This document shows, piece after piece, positions 44,239 through 53,252 of a stretch of 64,000 nt of DNA. The notes beneath the pieces are model-generated. The model did not search any database. It had not been told where the DNA came from and was given only the letters and a program-made list of their open reading frames with translations. Origin of the DNA: Hydrogenophaga taeniospiralis CCUG 15921 (GTDB lineage Bacteria > Pseudomonadota > Gammaproteobacteria > Burkholderiales > Burkholderiaceae_C); assembly GCF_001592305.1 (NCBI RefSeq), contig NZ_BCWR01000016.1, positions 1 through 64,000 on the forward strand, given 5' to 3'. A program made the translations under genes and the position numbers. Within the stretch, counting starts at the first letter, position 1. Each line of letters opens with the position of its first letter.

Positions 44239-46119
44239 TCAATCGCCCATGACCACGCCCTCGCGCCGCGGGTCGGCGCCGCCGAACCACACCGGCTCGC
44301 CGTGCGCCTGGCCGCGCACGATGGCCTGCAGTCCGCTGGGCATGGGCGTTTCGCTCACCGTGTGGCCGCGCTGCTGCAGCGCCTGCACCGTGGTGGCGGG
44401 GAAGCGCCCGGCCTCCAGCATCAGCGGGCCCCCCAGCGTGCCGAAATTGGGCAGATCGATGGCGGCCTGCGGCAGCAGGCCCCAGTGCAGCACGCCCAGC
44501 AGCGTCTTGGCCGTGAAGTGGATGATCAACGCGCCGCCCGGGCTGCCCGCGCTCATGAGCAACTGACCACTGTCGCGGTCGAACACCAGGGTGGGGGACA
44601 TGGACGAACGCGGTCGTTTGCCGGGCTCGACGCGGTTGGCCACCGGCCGGCCCTGCGCGTCGGCGGGCACGAAGCTGAAATCGGTGAGCTGATTGTTGAG
44701 CAGAAATCCGCCGGGTCGCGTGGGGTCGGTGCTGACCATCAGCCGCGCGCCAAAGCCCGCTTCGATGGTGGTTGTCATGGCCAGGGCGTTGCCCAGGCCG
44801 TCGACGATGCTGATGTGGCTGGTGCCGTATTCGGGTTGCTCGGGCATCGCCGCCCAGGCGCTGGGCACGCCGCCGGGCTGGCCGGCCGGGGCCTGCGGCG
44901 AACGCGCGGGGCCCAGCAGGCGGGCGCGCTCGTCGAGGTAGTGGGCGTCGAGCAGGCTGCTCCAGCGGCCGGCCGGCGGCGCGACGAAATCCGGGTCGGC
45001 CAGGTACTGGGCGCGGTCGGCGAAGGCCAGGCGAGACGCCTCGGCGTAGGTGTGCAGCCAGTCGGGGCCGGGCAGGCTGTTGGCCAGCGGCGCGGTGGCT
45101 TGCGGCGTGCGCGCGAGCAGGCCCAGGATCTGGCCGATGGCGATCGCGCCGGAACTGGGCGGCGGAAAGCCGCACAGGCGCAGCGCGCGTTGCGCCGCCG
45201 CGTGCTCGTGGCACAGCGCCTCGCGTTCTTTCGGCCGGTAGCCGGCCAGGTCGTCCAGGCTCAGCCGGCCGGGGTTCACCGGATGCGCCTGCACCTTGCG
45301 CACGATGGCCTGCGCCACCGGCCCGCTGTACAAGGCCTGCGGCCCCTGTGCCGCGATGGCCCGCAGCACCGCGGCGAGCTCGGGGTTGCGCAGCACATGG
45401 CCCACGGGGTGCGGCTGGCCGTCCGCGCGGTAGAAGTAGGCGGCGGCCACCGGGTCCTGCCGCAGCGCGGTTTCGCCCTGCAGCAGGGTGTGCAGGCGGG
45501 GGCTGACGGCGAAGCCCTGTTCGGCCAGCGCAATGGCGGGCTCGAACAGTCGCGCCCAGGGCAGGCGACCGTGCTGGCGGTGCGCCTGGGCCAGCATCGC
45601 CACCGCGCCGGGCACCCCGACCGAGCGGCCGCCCACCACCGCTTGCGCGAAGGGCAGGGGTTGGCCGTCGGTGTCCAGGAACAGCTTCTCGTTCACCGCC
45701 GTGGGCGCGGTTTCGCGCCCGTCGAAGGCCTGCACCCGCCGGCCGTCGTGGTGCAGCAGAAAGGCGCCGCCCCCGATGCCGCTGGACTGCGGCTCCACCA
45801 GCGTCAACACCATCTGCACCGCGATCGCGGCGTCCACCGCGCTGCCGCCCGCGCGCAGCACCTGGGCGCCCGCGTCGGTGGCCAGCGGGTTGGCCGCCGC
45901 CACGGCGAAGTGGCGCGTGGTCCAGCCCGGCTTGTCGGTGATGCCGGAGGCGCTTTCGGGTTGCACCGGCAGGTCTGGCGCGCGGTAGGCCCAGCCACGC
46001 CCGGCGGGCGGCGCACCACAGGCCGCGAGCAGCAGCGCGATGAGGAGCGCCGGCAGGAACGGGCGCAGCCTGCGACCGTTCGTGGGAGTGCGGTGCAGCG
46101 AAAACGTGTGTTTGGTCAT
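44239..46119 (-). CDS. ggt: Gamma-glutamyltransferase, predicted lipoprotein
   Basis: 626 residues from ATG 46119. A signal with lipobox FLPALLIALLLAAC anchors it to the membrane. Family features: GGSAVDAAIAVQMVLTLVEPQSSGIGGGAFLL, autocleavage nucleophile Thr in YGTSHISIVDGLGNA, and RPRSSMSPTLVF with GSPGGALII. The enzyme cleaves gamma-glutamyl bonds of glutathione in the periplasm. The gene lies 64 nt before dnaG on the same strand and could be cotranscribed. A lipoprotein form is less common than the soluble E. coli type. Confidence 0.95.
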   Translation of the reverse strand: MTKHTFSLHRTPTNGRRLRPFLPALLIALLLAACGAPPAGRGWAYRAPDLPVQPESASGITDKPGWTTRHFAVAAANPLATDAGAQVLRAGGSAVDAAIAVQMVLTLVEPQSSGIGGGAFLLHHDGRRVQAFDGRETAPTAVNEKLFLDTDGQPLPFAQAVVGGRSVGVPGAVAMLAQAHRQHGRLPWARLFEPAIALAEQGFAVSPRLHTLLQGETALRQDPVAAAYFYRADGQPHPVGHVLRNPELAAVLRAIAAQGPQALYSGPVAQAIVRKVQAHPVNPGRLSLDDLAGYRPKEREALCHEHAAAQRALRLCGFPPPSSGAIAIGQILGLLARTPQATAPLANSLPGPDWLHTYAEASRLAFADRAQYLADPDFVAPPAGRWSSLLDAHYLDERARLLGPARSPQAPAGQPGGVPSAWAAMPEQPEYGTSHISIVDGLGNALAMTTTIEAGFGARLMVSTDPTRPGGFLLNNQLTDFSFVPADAQGRPVANRVEPGKRPRSSMSPTLVFDRDSGQLLMSAGSPGGALIIHFTAKTLLGVLHWGLLPQAAIDLPNFGTLGGPLMLEAGRFPATTVQALQQRGHTVSETPMPSGLQAIVRGQAHGEPVWFGGADPRREGVVMGD

Positions 46120-46260
46120 GGCAGGTCCTGTTGGCGGATGGGCGGTCGCTAGGACACGTGACGGATTGCCGCTGATCAAGCGGTCCTGGGCTCACTTGCG
46201 CTATCTTGAAGTTTAAAGTCGTGCCATCCCCGCATGTCCAGAAAAATGAAAGAAGTCTCG

Positions 46261-48204
46261 ATGTCGCTGTCCCCGCCGCTGACCGTTCCTGGCGCATATG
46301 GCACGGCACCCCGTTCCGATCCGCACAGCCTGTCCTTGCTCATGGTGGCCATTCAGGCCCAGCACAGCCAGCCCATCGTGAGCCTGCGCGAGGCCCTGTT
46401 GCAACTGCACATCCTGGATGAAGCCACCATCAGGGCCCTGCTTGAGGAGGACCCCGACCTGCTGCGCTCCCGCGCGCCGGAACTGGTGCGGCGCGTGCTG
46501 CTGACGGACGATGAGCTGCACCGCGCCCTTGCGCGGGTGGCCGGCGTGGTGGAGGTGGAGGTGCTGGGGTTCGATGTGTCGCGTCAGGCTTTCGAGCTGC
46601 TGCCGCTGCGCCAGGCCTTTGCCCACCACGTGGTCCCACTGGGCATGGCCAACGAACAGTTGTTTGTCGCGTCCTGCATGCCCACCAGCCTGGAACTGCA
46701 CCGCCAGCTGTGCTCGCTGACGGGGCACTCGGTCAGCCTGGTCTGGGCCAGCCGGGAGGCGATCGCGCGGCGGCTGGAGCTGCAGTCCCGCATCGAACAT
46801 GCCGCTCTGGGCCAGATCGACGGTTCGATGGCCGGCGACATGTCCCACATGCCTGCGCCACCGCCGCCCGTAGGCACGTCCGGCGATCAGGCCATGATCG
46901 AAGATCTGGTGATGCAGGCCATGCTGGAGGCGGGCAGCGGGGCCGAGGCCGAGCAGCTCGCCTCGGCCAGCGAGTCGGCCGGCTTGGTGCGGCTGATCAA
47001 CCAGATGATCGCCGAGGCGCAACGCACACATGCGTCCGACATCCACATCGAGACCAACCCGGGCGATGCGCTCACGGCGATCCGGTTCCGCCGTGACGGT
47101 GATCTGGAACCCTATGTGTGGTTGCCCGCCAAGCTGCGAGCGCCACTGGTCTCGCGCATCAAGATCATGGCCCGGCTGGACATTGCCGAGCGGCGTCGCC
47201 CGCAGGACGGCAAAATCGACTTTTCGGAGTTCGGCGGCAATGCCCTCGAGCTGCGCGTGGCCGTGATGCCCACGCACGACGGGCTGGAGGACGTGGTTCT
47301 GCGCCTGCTCGAATCGGCCAAGCCGCTGCCGCTGTCCCGGCTGGGGCTGCAGCCACGGGACCTGGACCTGATCGCCGGCTTTTCACAACGCACCTACGGC
47401 ATGGTGCTCGCCGCCGGCCCGACCGGCTCGGGCAAGACCACCACGCTGCACTCCATGCTGTCGGAGGTGAACACCAGCGAGCGCAAGATCTGGACCGCCG
47501 AAGATCCGATCGAGATCACCCAGCCGGGGCTGCGTCAGGTGCAGATGAACACCAAGATCGGTCTGACCTTCGCCAGCGCGATGCGCGGCTTTCTGCGGGC
47601 CGATCCGGACATCATCATGATCGGTGAAATCCGCGACGGGGAAACCGCCAAGATCGCCATCGAAGCCTCGCTCACCGGTCACCTCGTGCTTTCCACGCTG
47701 CACACCAACAACGCTTGCGAGAGCGTGGTGCGGCTGCTCGATCTGGGCATGGACCCGATGAACTTCGCCGACTCGCTGCTGGGCATCGTGGCCCAGCGCC
47801 TGGTGCGTGCCCTGTGCAACCACTGCGCGCAGTCCGCTCCGCTGGACGAAGAGGCCTGGGAGGCCTTGCTGCAGGAGTACATGGAAGGCAGTGAACTGAG
47901 CCGCCCGCAGGCCGTGGAGCGCCTGCTGGGGGCGACCGGCGCCGAATCGCAGGGGCAGCTCCAGATCCGCCATGCGGTGGGCTGCGAACACTGTGGCGGC
48001 AAAGGCTACAAGGGGCGGGTGGGTGTCTATGAAATCCTGCAGAACAGCCGCGCCGTGAAGCAATTGATCCAGAACCGTGCCCGGCCGTCGGAGATCTTCG
48101 AGACCGCGGTGAACGAGGGCATGCGCAGCCTGCGCCACGATGCGCTGGAAAAGGTGGCGCAAGGGCTGATTGATCTGAAGCAGGCGCGCATGGCGTACCT
48201 CTGA
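46261..48204 (+). CDS. GspE/PilB-family secretion or pilus assembly ATPase, orphan
   Basis: 647 residues from ATG 46261 (AAAGAAG upstream; ATGs at 46234 and 46246 are alternatives). The N-terminal domain resembles MshEN/GspE-N (residues 25-150). The ATPase has Asp box-like THASDIHIETN, Walker A GPTGSGKTTT (about 385), Walker B-like DPDIIMIGEIRDGETA and a zinc site from CNHC and CEHCGGKG. It powers type II secretion or type IV pili. No other pilus or secretion genes are next to it, so the complex it serves is elsewhere. Confidence 0.9.
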   Translation: MSLSPPLTVPGAYGTAPRSDPHSLSLLMVAIQAQHSQPIVSLREALLQLHILDEATIRALLEEDPDLLRSRAPELVRRVLLTDDELHRALARVAGVVEVEVLGFDVSRQAFELLPLRQAFAHHVVPLGMANEQLFVASCMPTSLELHRQLCSLTGHSVSLVWASREAIARRLELQSRIEHAALGQIDGSMAGDMSHMPAPPPPVGTSGDQAMIEDLVMQAMLEAGSGAEAEQLASASESAGLVRLINQMIAEAQRTHASDIHIETNPGDALTAIRFRRDGDLEPYVWLPAKLRAPLVSRIKIMARLDIAERRRPQDGKIDFSEFGGNALELRVAVMPTHDGLEDVVLRLLESAKPLPLSRLGLQPRDLDLIAGFSQRTYGMVLAAGPTGSGKTTTLHSMLSEVNTSERKIWTAEDPIEITQPGLRQVQMNTKIGLTFASAMRGFLRADPDIIMIGEIRDGETAKIAIEASLTGHLVLSTLHTNNACESVVRLLDLGMDPMNFADSLLGIVAQRLVRALCNHCAQSAPLDEEAWEALLQEYMEGSELSRPQAVERLLGATGAESQGQLQIRHAVGCEHCGGKGYKGRVGVYEILQNSRAVKQLIQNRARPSEIFETAVNEGMRSLRHDALEKVAQGLIDLKQARMAYL

Positions 48205-48208
48205 ACAC

Positions 48209-48234
48209 AAAAAAGCCCGGCGCGCAGGCCGGGC
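48209..48234 (-). terminator. Rho-independent terminator of the SDR gene
   Basis: On the minus strand, GCCCGGC, 6-nt loop, GCCGGGC (48215-48234) is followed by six T residues (48214-48209). It ends the leftward SDR transcript 20 nt after its stop. Confidence 0.9.
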
Positions 48235-48253
48235 GGGTGCTGGGCACGTCGCT

Positions 48254-49012
48254 TCAGCGCGGCGCCAGGCGGATCGCGCCGTCCAGGCGGATCACCTCGC
48301 CGTTGAGCATGTCGTTTTCGATGATGTGTTTGGCCAGCTTGGCATAGTCTTGCGGCGTGCCCAGGCGGCTGGGAAAGGGCACGCTGGCGGCCAGCGCGTC
48401 CTGCACTTCCTGCGGCATGCCGAACAGCATGGGGGTGCCGAAGATGCCGGGGGCAATCGTCATGTTGCGGATGCCGTTGCGCGCCAGGTCGCGCGCGATG
48501 GGCAGCGTCATGCCGACCACGCCACCCTTGCTGGCGGCGTAGGCGGCCTGGCCGATCTGGCCGTCGTAGGCTGCCACGCTGGCGGTGCTGATCATCACGC
48601 CGCGTTCGCCGGTGGCCTCGGGTTCGTTCTTGCACATGGCTTCCGAAGCGAGGCGGATCATGTTGAAGCTGCCGACCAGGTTGACCATGATGGTTTTGGT
48701 GTAGACGGCCAGCGAGTGCGCGCCGTTCTTGCCCACGGTCTTTTCGGCCGGCGCGATGCCGGCGCAGTTGACCAGGCCCATGAGCTTGCCCAGGGACAGG
48801 GCCTTGGCCACCACGGCCTGGCCGTCGACTTCGTTGCTCACGTCGCATTTCACGAACGCGCCGCCGATGTCCTTGGCGACCGCTTCGCCTTTTTCAGCCT
48901 GCATGTCGGCGATGACGACGGTGCCGCCGTTGGCCGCCAGCATGCGCGCCGTGCCTTCGCCCAGACCGGATGCGCCGCCGGTGACGATGAATACCTTGCC
49001 TTGAATGTCCAT
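48254..49012 (-). CDS. SDR-family 3-hydroxyacyl-CoA dehydrogenase-like (HSD10 type)
   Basis: 252 residues from ATG 49012 (MDIQGKVFIVTGGASGLGEGTARML). NAD motif GGASGLGxG, NCAG, Ser in MISTASVAAY and catalytic YAASK are present. The layout and the C-terminal GTPMLFGMPQEVQDALAASVPFPSRLG resemble type-2 3-hydroxyacyl-CoA dehydrogenases (HSD10), which act in fatty-acid or branched-chain breakdown. A palindromic operator 24 nt upstream is shared with the nitroreductase at 57894, supporting regulated acyl-CoA metabolism. Confidence 0.9.
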   Translation of the reverse strand: MDIQGKVFIVTGGASGLGEGTARMLAANGGTVVIADMQAEKGEAVAKDIGGAFVKCDVSNEVDGQAVVAKALSLGKLMGLVNCAGIAPAEKTVGKNGAHSLAVYTKTIMVNLVGSFNMIRLASEAMCKNEPEATGERGVMISTASVAAYDGQIGQAAYAASKGGVVGMTLPIARDLARNGIRNMTIAPGIFGTPMLFGMPQEVQDALAASVPFPSRLGTPQDYAKLAKHIIENDMLNGEVIRLDGAIRLAPR

Positions 49013-49035
49013 GGGTGTGCTCCTCGGGTGTTGAG

Positions 49036-49057
49036 TTGACGTTGACGTAAACGTCAA
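49036..49057 (-). promoter_or_regulatory. Imperfect 22-bp palindromic operator before the SDR gene
   Basis: TTGACGTTGACG followed by TAAACGTCAA, differing at one base from the perfect palindrome at 57854-57875. The positions are alike too: 24 nt before this start codon and 18 nt before the nitroreductase start. The sequence is reminiscent of sites of acyl-CoA or branched-chain catabolism regulators such as LiuR; that assignment is from memory. Confidence 0.65.
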
Positions 49058-49172
49058 TTATGACCCAGCCGATGACACCGATCTTGTCACCGGTCTGGCA
49101 CCGTGCTTTCACGCCGTTGTCATGAACAGCCGGTAGCCTGCAGCGACCATTGACCCCCGCACGGAGCCGCCC

Positions 49173-50090
49173 ATGTTTGACAGCCACGACGAGCTGCTGA
49201 CCCGCATTCACCACGATCTCATGGACGGCTACGACGAAGAGCTGGAGATGGAGATCGAAGACCGCCACGTGGACGCGCTCGGCGGCGCGCTGGACCCCGA
49301 GGCGCTGCGACAGCAGAAGGAAAACCGGCGCACGTATTTCCGCGAGCTGTTCCGGCTGCAGGCCGAGCTGGTGAAGCTGCAGGACTGGGTGCAGGCCACC
49401 GGGCACAAGGTGGTGATCGTGTTCGAAGGGCGCGACGCGGCCGGCAAAGGCGGCGTGATCAAGCGCATCACCCAACGCCTGAACCCGCGCGTGGCCCGTG
49501 TGGTCGCGCTGCCCGCGCCCAGCGACCGCGAGCGCACGCAGTGGTACTTCCAGCGCTATGTGCCGCACCTGCCGGCGGGCGGCGAGATCGTGCTGTTCGA
49601 CCGCAGCTGGTACAACCGCGCCGGGGTGGAAAAGGTGATGGGCTTCTGCACCGACGAGCAGTACGAAGCCTTCTTCCGCGACGTGCCCGAGTTCGAGAAG
49701 ATGATCGCGCGTTCGGGCATCCAGCTCATCAAGTACTGGTTTTCGGTGTCCGATGCCGAGCAGGAGCTGCGCTTCCTCGGCCGCATCCACGACCCGCTCA
49801 AGCAATGGAAGCTCAGCCCCATGGACCTGGAGAGCCGTCGCCGCTGGGAGCTCTACACCAAGGCCAAGGAAGTCATGCTGGAGCGCACCCACATCCCCGA
49901 GTCGCCGTGGTGGGTGGTGCCCGCCGATGACAAGAAGAAGGCACGCCTCAACTGCATCCACCACCTGCTGTCACAGATGCCGTACCACGAGATCGAGCGC
50001 CCCGGCATCGAGCTGCCCGAACGCATGCGCCACGAAGACTACCGCCGCCACCAGGTGCCTGGCGAGATTTACGTGCCGCAGGTCTTTTGA
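49173..50090 (+). CDS. ppk2: Polyphosphate kinase 2 (PPK2)
   Basis: 305 residues. Walker A region VVIVFEGRDAAGKGGVIKRITQRLNPR, Walker B LFDRSWYNRAGVEKVMGF and the lid residues KYWFSVSDAEQELRF, FLGRIHDPLKQWKLSPMDLESRRRWE are typical of class I PPK2, which makes nucleoside triphosphates from diphosphates using polyphosphate. The start ATG 49173 begins MFDSHDELL. Its 3' end overlaps the convergent histidine kinase by 22 bp. Confidence 0.95.
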   Translation: MFDSHDELLTRIHHDLMDGYDEELEMEIEDRHVDALGGALDPEALRQQKENRRTYFRELFRLQAELVKLQDWVQATGHKVVIVFEGRDAAGKGGVIKRITQRLNPRVARVVALPAPSDRERTQWYFQRYVPHLPAGGEIVLFDRSWYNRAGVEKVMGFCTDEQYEAFFRDVPEFEKMIARSGIQLIKYWFSVSDAEQELRFLGRIHDPLKQWKLSPMDLESRRRWELYTKAKEVMLERTHIPESPWWVVPADDKKKARLNCIHHLLSQMPYHEIERPGIELPERMRHEDYRRHQVPGEIYVPQVF

Positions 50091-51637
50091 AGACCCGGGC
50101 CGGCCGGGAGTTCCAGCGTGACGGCGGTGCCGTGGCCCGGTTCGCTGGACACGTGCAGCCAGCCACCGTGCAGATCGACGATGCGTTTCACGATCGCCAG
50201 GCCCAGGCCTTTGCCGCCTTCCCCGGTGGCGGGTGCCACGCTGGACCGACTTTGGTAGAAGCGGTCGAAGAGGTGGGGAATGTCTTGGGCTGGAATGCCC
50301 GATCCGTTGTCGCTCACCCGGACCGTGACCACCTCGCCGTGCGCACCGGTGTGGCGGTCGGCGCTCAGCTGGATCACGCTGCCGCTGCCTGAGAACTTGA
50401 GCGCGTTGTCCACCAGGTTGGCCACCGCGCGCTCGAACAGCTCGATGTCCACCGCGGCCAGCGCGGGGCGTTGCGCGGCGTCGGGGCGTACGGCCATCTG
50501 CAGGCGAATGCCCTGAAGGCGCGCCCGCTCGGCAAAGCGCATGACCACGTCGTCCAGCAGTTCGCCCAGGTCCAGCACCTCGGCGTTGAGTTTGAACGCC
50601 GGTTCGTCCAGGCGAGCAAGGTCACCCAGGCTTTGAACGAGACGGGCCGCGTTGTGTGTGTTGCGCAGGGCCACCGCCACCAGCCGGCGGTCTTCTTCGC
50701 GGGTGGCGTCGCCGCTCCAGCGGGCGTCTAGGGTTTCGAGGCAGGCGGTGGTGGCGGTCAGCGGCGAGCGCAGATCGTGCGAGAGGTTGCTCACGCCCTC
50801 GCGGCGGAAGTGGTCCAGGCGCCGCAGCGTGCTCCACTGCCGCCGCAAGGTCTGGAGCATCGCGTCGATGCCACCCGCGAGCTGGCCGAATTCATCGTGG
50901 CTCCTGGCATCGGGCAGATCAAGCGATGGACCCGGCCCGTCCGGGTCGGTCGAGGCCATGTCGTCGAGACCTTCCTGCGTGACCCGGCCGACCGATTGGG
51001 TGAGTCGCGACAGCGGGCGCGTGATGGTGGCGGTGGCCCAGGTGGCGAGCAGGGTGGCGAACGCCACCACCGCGAGCACCATCAGCAAAGCGGGCTGGGA
51101 CAGCGTGCTGCGCAAGGCTGCCATGCGCCCCTCGCCGAACGTGCGGGGGCGCGAGACCAGATACAGGTAGCCATCGACGGGCCGGTCGGGTTGTATGGAG
51201 GCGTGGCGCAGCGGACGCGCCGCGATGATCACGCGCTTGTCCATGTGTTCGGGGTCGTCACCCAGCACATAGGGCATGGGTGTATCGCCAGCGGCCTCCA
51301 GGACCGGCCCGATGCGCACCTTGAAACCCGGCGCGAGTTGGGCCTTTCCGGTGGAGCTGAGCACGGTGCCCTGCGTGTCCAGCAGGTAGAGCTGGGTGTC
51401 GGGCTCATAGAGCACCAGGTTGGCGAGGAAGTCGTTGAAGTCTTCGCCAAAACGCGCCCGCATGCCCAGCAGGTCGTTGTGCTGCAGGACCACGCGCTTC
51501 AAGAACGCGTCGGCGCGGTAGTAGGCCGACTCGTGCTCAAAGCGTTCGTAGGCCAGCACGATGGCGATCACCACGCCCAGCGCGGTGAACAGACCGGTGA
51601 GGAAGATCGTGAGGGCGATCTTGATCCGAACCTTCAT
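50069..51637 (-). CDS. Sensor histidine kinase
   Basis: 522 residues. Membrane helix at about 8-30, a periplasmic sensor of about 150 residues, a second helix (LLMVLAVVAFATLLATWATATI), HAMP, phospho-acceptor box VSNLSHDLRSPLTATTACLET with His287, and ATPase motifs NLVDNALKFSG, DNGSGIP, GGKGLGLAIVKRI. It is translated with the response regulator just upstream on the same strand (gap 3 nt). The signal sensed is unknown. Confidence 0.93.
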   Translation of the reverse strand: MKVRIKIALTIFLTGLFTALGVVIAIVLAYERFEHESAYYRADAFLKRVVLQHNDLLGMRARFGEDFNDFLANLVLYEPDTQLYLLDTQGTVLSSTGKAQLAPGFKVRIGPVLEAAGDTPMPYVLGDDPEHMDKRVIIAARPLRHASIQPDRPVDGYLYLVSRPRTFGEGRMAALRSTLSQPALLMVLAVVAFATLLATWATATITRPLSRLTQSVGRVTQEGLDDMASTDPDGPGPSLDLPDARSHDEFGQLAGGIDAMLQTLRRQWSTLRRLDHFRREGVSNLSHDLRSPLTATTACLETLDARWSGDATREEDRRLVAVALRNTHNAARLVQSLGDLARLDEPAFKLNAEVLDLGELLDDVVMRFAERARLQGIRLQMAVRPDAAQRPALAAVDIELFERAVANLVDNALKFSGSGSVIQLSADRHTGAHGEVVTVRVSDNGSGIPAQDIPHLFDRFYQSRSSVAPATGEGGKGLGLAIVKRIVDLHGGWLHVSSEPGHGTAVTLELPAGPGLQKTCGT

Positions 51638-51640
51638 GGC

Positions 51641-52381
51641 TCAGGGCCCTGGGCGCTCACGCATCTTGTAGCCGGCGCCCCGCACGGTGAGGATGAAGTC
51701 CGGGCGCAGCGGGTCGGACTCCAGCTTCGCCCGCAAGCGGTTGATGTGGGTGGTAACCGTGTGTTCGTAGCCGTCGTGCGTATAGCCCCAGACGGCGTTG
51801 AGCAGTTGTCCGCGTGAAAACACGTGGCCCGGGTGCTGGGCGAAATACAGCAGGAGGTCGAACTCCAGTGCCGTGAAATCGAGCGTCACGCCGCGCACCC
51901 GGGCCACGCGCTTGACGGGTTGAATCTCCAGTTCGCCGTTGACCAGCAGGGCTCCGGCATCCGATGCCTGGTTCTGGGCCGCCTGTGCCGCACGCAGCAG
52001 CTCCGAGCGGCGCAGCAATGCCTTGACGCGCGCCAGCAGCTCGGCGATGGAAAAGGGTTTGGTGAGGTAGTCGTCGGCGCCGAGTTCCAGGCCCAGCACG
52101 CGGTCGAGTTCGGTGGACTTGGCGGTGAGCATCAGGATGGGGGTGTGGTCGCCGCGCGAGCGCAAGGTCTTGCACACCTCCAGCCCGTCCAGTCCCGGCA
52201 TCATCAGATCGAGCACCAGCAGGTCGTGTCCGATTTCGATTTGCAGCGCCAGCGCCGACGGTCCATCGCGGGTCTCGCTCACGCCATAGCCGGCGCCGCG
52301 CAGGTTCAGGGCCAGCAGGTCCCGGATATCGGTCTGGTCCTCGGCAATCAGGATCTGCTTCATGGCGTTCATGGCGTTCAT
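51641..52381 (-). CDS. OmpR-family response regulator
   Basis: 246 residues from ATG 52381. Three in-frame ATGs in a 9-bp tandem repeat (MNAMNAMK) make the exact start unsure. Phospho-acceptor Asp58 is in VLDLMMPGLDG; MLTAKST and TKPFSIAELLARV complete the receiver. The DNA-binding part has FTALEFDLLLYFAQHPGHVFSRGQLLNAVWGY and VTTHINRLRAKLE. The gene diverges from a sigma factor gene with a 122-bp gap carrying an inverted repeat (52424-52444), so the regulator may control both. Confidence 0.92.
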   Translation of the reverse strand: MNAMNAMKQILIAEDQTDIRDLLALNLRGAGYGVSETRDGPSALALQIEIGHDLLVLDLMMPGLDGLEVCKTLRSRGDHTPILMLTAKSTELDRVLGLELGADDYLTKPFSIAELLARVKALLRRSELLRAAQAAQNQASDAGALLVNGELEIQPVKRVARVRGVTLDFTALEFDLLLYFAQHPGHVFSRGQLLNAVWGYTHDGYEHTVTTHINRLRAKLESDPLRPDFILTVRGAGYKMRERPGP

Positions 52382-52423
52382 GGGAGTGGGTCCGCTGCGT
52401 GAGCGATTTCTTACCCGATTGTT

Positions 52424-52444
52424 ATCGAAATGTGATCTTTCGAT
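52424..52444. promoter_or_regulatory. Inverted repeat ATCGAAA-N7-TTTCGAT between divergent regulator genes
   Basis: ATCGAAA (52424-52430), seven bases, TTTCGAT (52438-52444): a perfect 7-7-7 dyad in the gap between the response regulator and the sigma factor genes. Two TGTGATCT words (52431 and 52451) add a direct repeat. It is a candidate binding site for the response regulator. Confidence 0.5.
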
Positions 52445-52503
52445 AGCGGGCTGTGATCTGGGCTGACCACATTGGAGGCACCGAACCCGAACTGGAGCCC
52501 GCC

Positions 52504-53025
52504 ATGAACACCACCCACCTGTCTGCCTTGTCAATGCCCCACCCGGGTACCGTCTGCTGGACCGAGATGGTGAGCCACCGCAGCTACCTGATCCGGTTCG
52601 CCCAGCGCAAGCTGCACGACCCGATGCTGGCCGAAGACCTGGTGCACGACGTGTTCGAGGCGGTGATGTCCGGCTGCGCCGCGTTTTCGGGCCGCAGCGC
52701 GCTGCGCAGCTGGCTCACCGGCATCCTCAAGAACAAGCTGGTCGACCTGATCCGGGACCGCGCCCGCTACCACGAGATGGATGCCGACGACGACGAAGCC
52801 CTGCAATACGAATGCGCCGCCGCCCGCCCGGACGAACTGGCCGAGCACCGCGAGCGCCTGGCCCTGGCCTTGGGTCACATCGAGAGATTGCCCGAAGGGC
52901 TGCGCGAGGTGATGCGCTGGCGCGTGCTGCACGACGAGGACACCGAGGTGGTGTGCGAGCGCCTGGCGATCAGTCAGGAAAGCCTGTTCGTGCGCCTGCA
53001 CCGGGCGCGCAAACTGTTGAATTGA
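52504..53025 (+). CDS. ECF-type sigma factor
   Basis: 173 residues. Region 2 is HRSYLIRFAQRKLHDPMLAEDLVHDVFEAVMSG and WLTGILKNKLVDLIRDRARY; region 4 is RLPEGLREVMRWRVLHDEDTEVVCERLAISQESLFVRLHRARKLLN. No anti-sigma gene follows; instead the gene runs into palindromic elements, so activity may be set by transcription through the divergent two-component system. ATG 52504 fits the family length. Confidence 0.85.
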   Translation: MNTTHLSALSMPHPGTVCWTEMVSHRSYLIRFAQRKLHDPMLAEDLVHDVFEAVMSGCAAFSGRSALRSWLTGILKNKLVDLIRDRARYHEMDADDDEALQYECAAARPDELAEHRERLALALGHIERLPEGLREVMRWRVLHDEDTEVVCERLAISQESLFVRLHRARKLLN

Positions 53026-53026
53026 A

Positions 53027-53121
53027 CACCCCCATCGCTTGTTCGCTGCGCGTAACCGCTCAGCCCCTCAAGGGGCGATGCGAGTGGCCCGGCGGAGCCG
53101 GGGCCACCGCATCCTGGGTGG
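53027..53121. repeat. Intergenic palindromic element, copy 5
   Basis: AACACCCCC, a TTCGCTGCGCG core, CCCCTCAAGGGG, and GTGGCCCGGCGGAGCCGG. It pairs with copy 6: bases 53080-53101 are the exact reverse complement of 53186-53207 (22 bp). Confidence 0.8.
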
Positions 53122-53174
53122 TAGGCACGCGCGCCGGTGAGGGGGTGGATCGGGAGAGGGGTAGTTGCCGCAGA

Positions 53175-53252
53175 ACGCGGTGGAACCGGCTCCGCCGGGC
53201 CACTCGCGTTGTCCCCCTCCGGGGGGAAGCCGCGAAGCGGCGCAGGGGGGTT
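53175..53252. repeat. Intergenic palindromic element, copy 6 (inverted)
   Basis: Opposite orientation to copy 5: CCGGCTCCGCCGGGCCACTC, CCCCCTCCGGGGGG, GCCGCGAAGCGGC and a G run. Together copies 5 and 6 can form a long hairpin between the sigma factor gene and the convergent binding-protein gene, and probably terminate both. Confidence 0.8.

Noticed and set aside
52361..52381. 9-bp tandem repeat giving Met-Asn-Ala twice at the regulator start, considered as a regulatory repeat
   Set aside because: It is inside the coding start and explained by slippage; only the start codon choice is affected.
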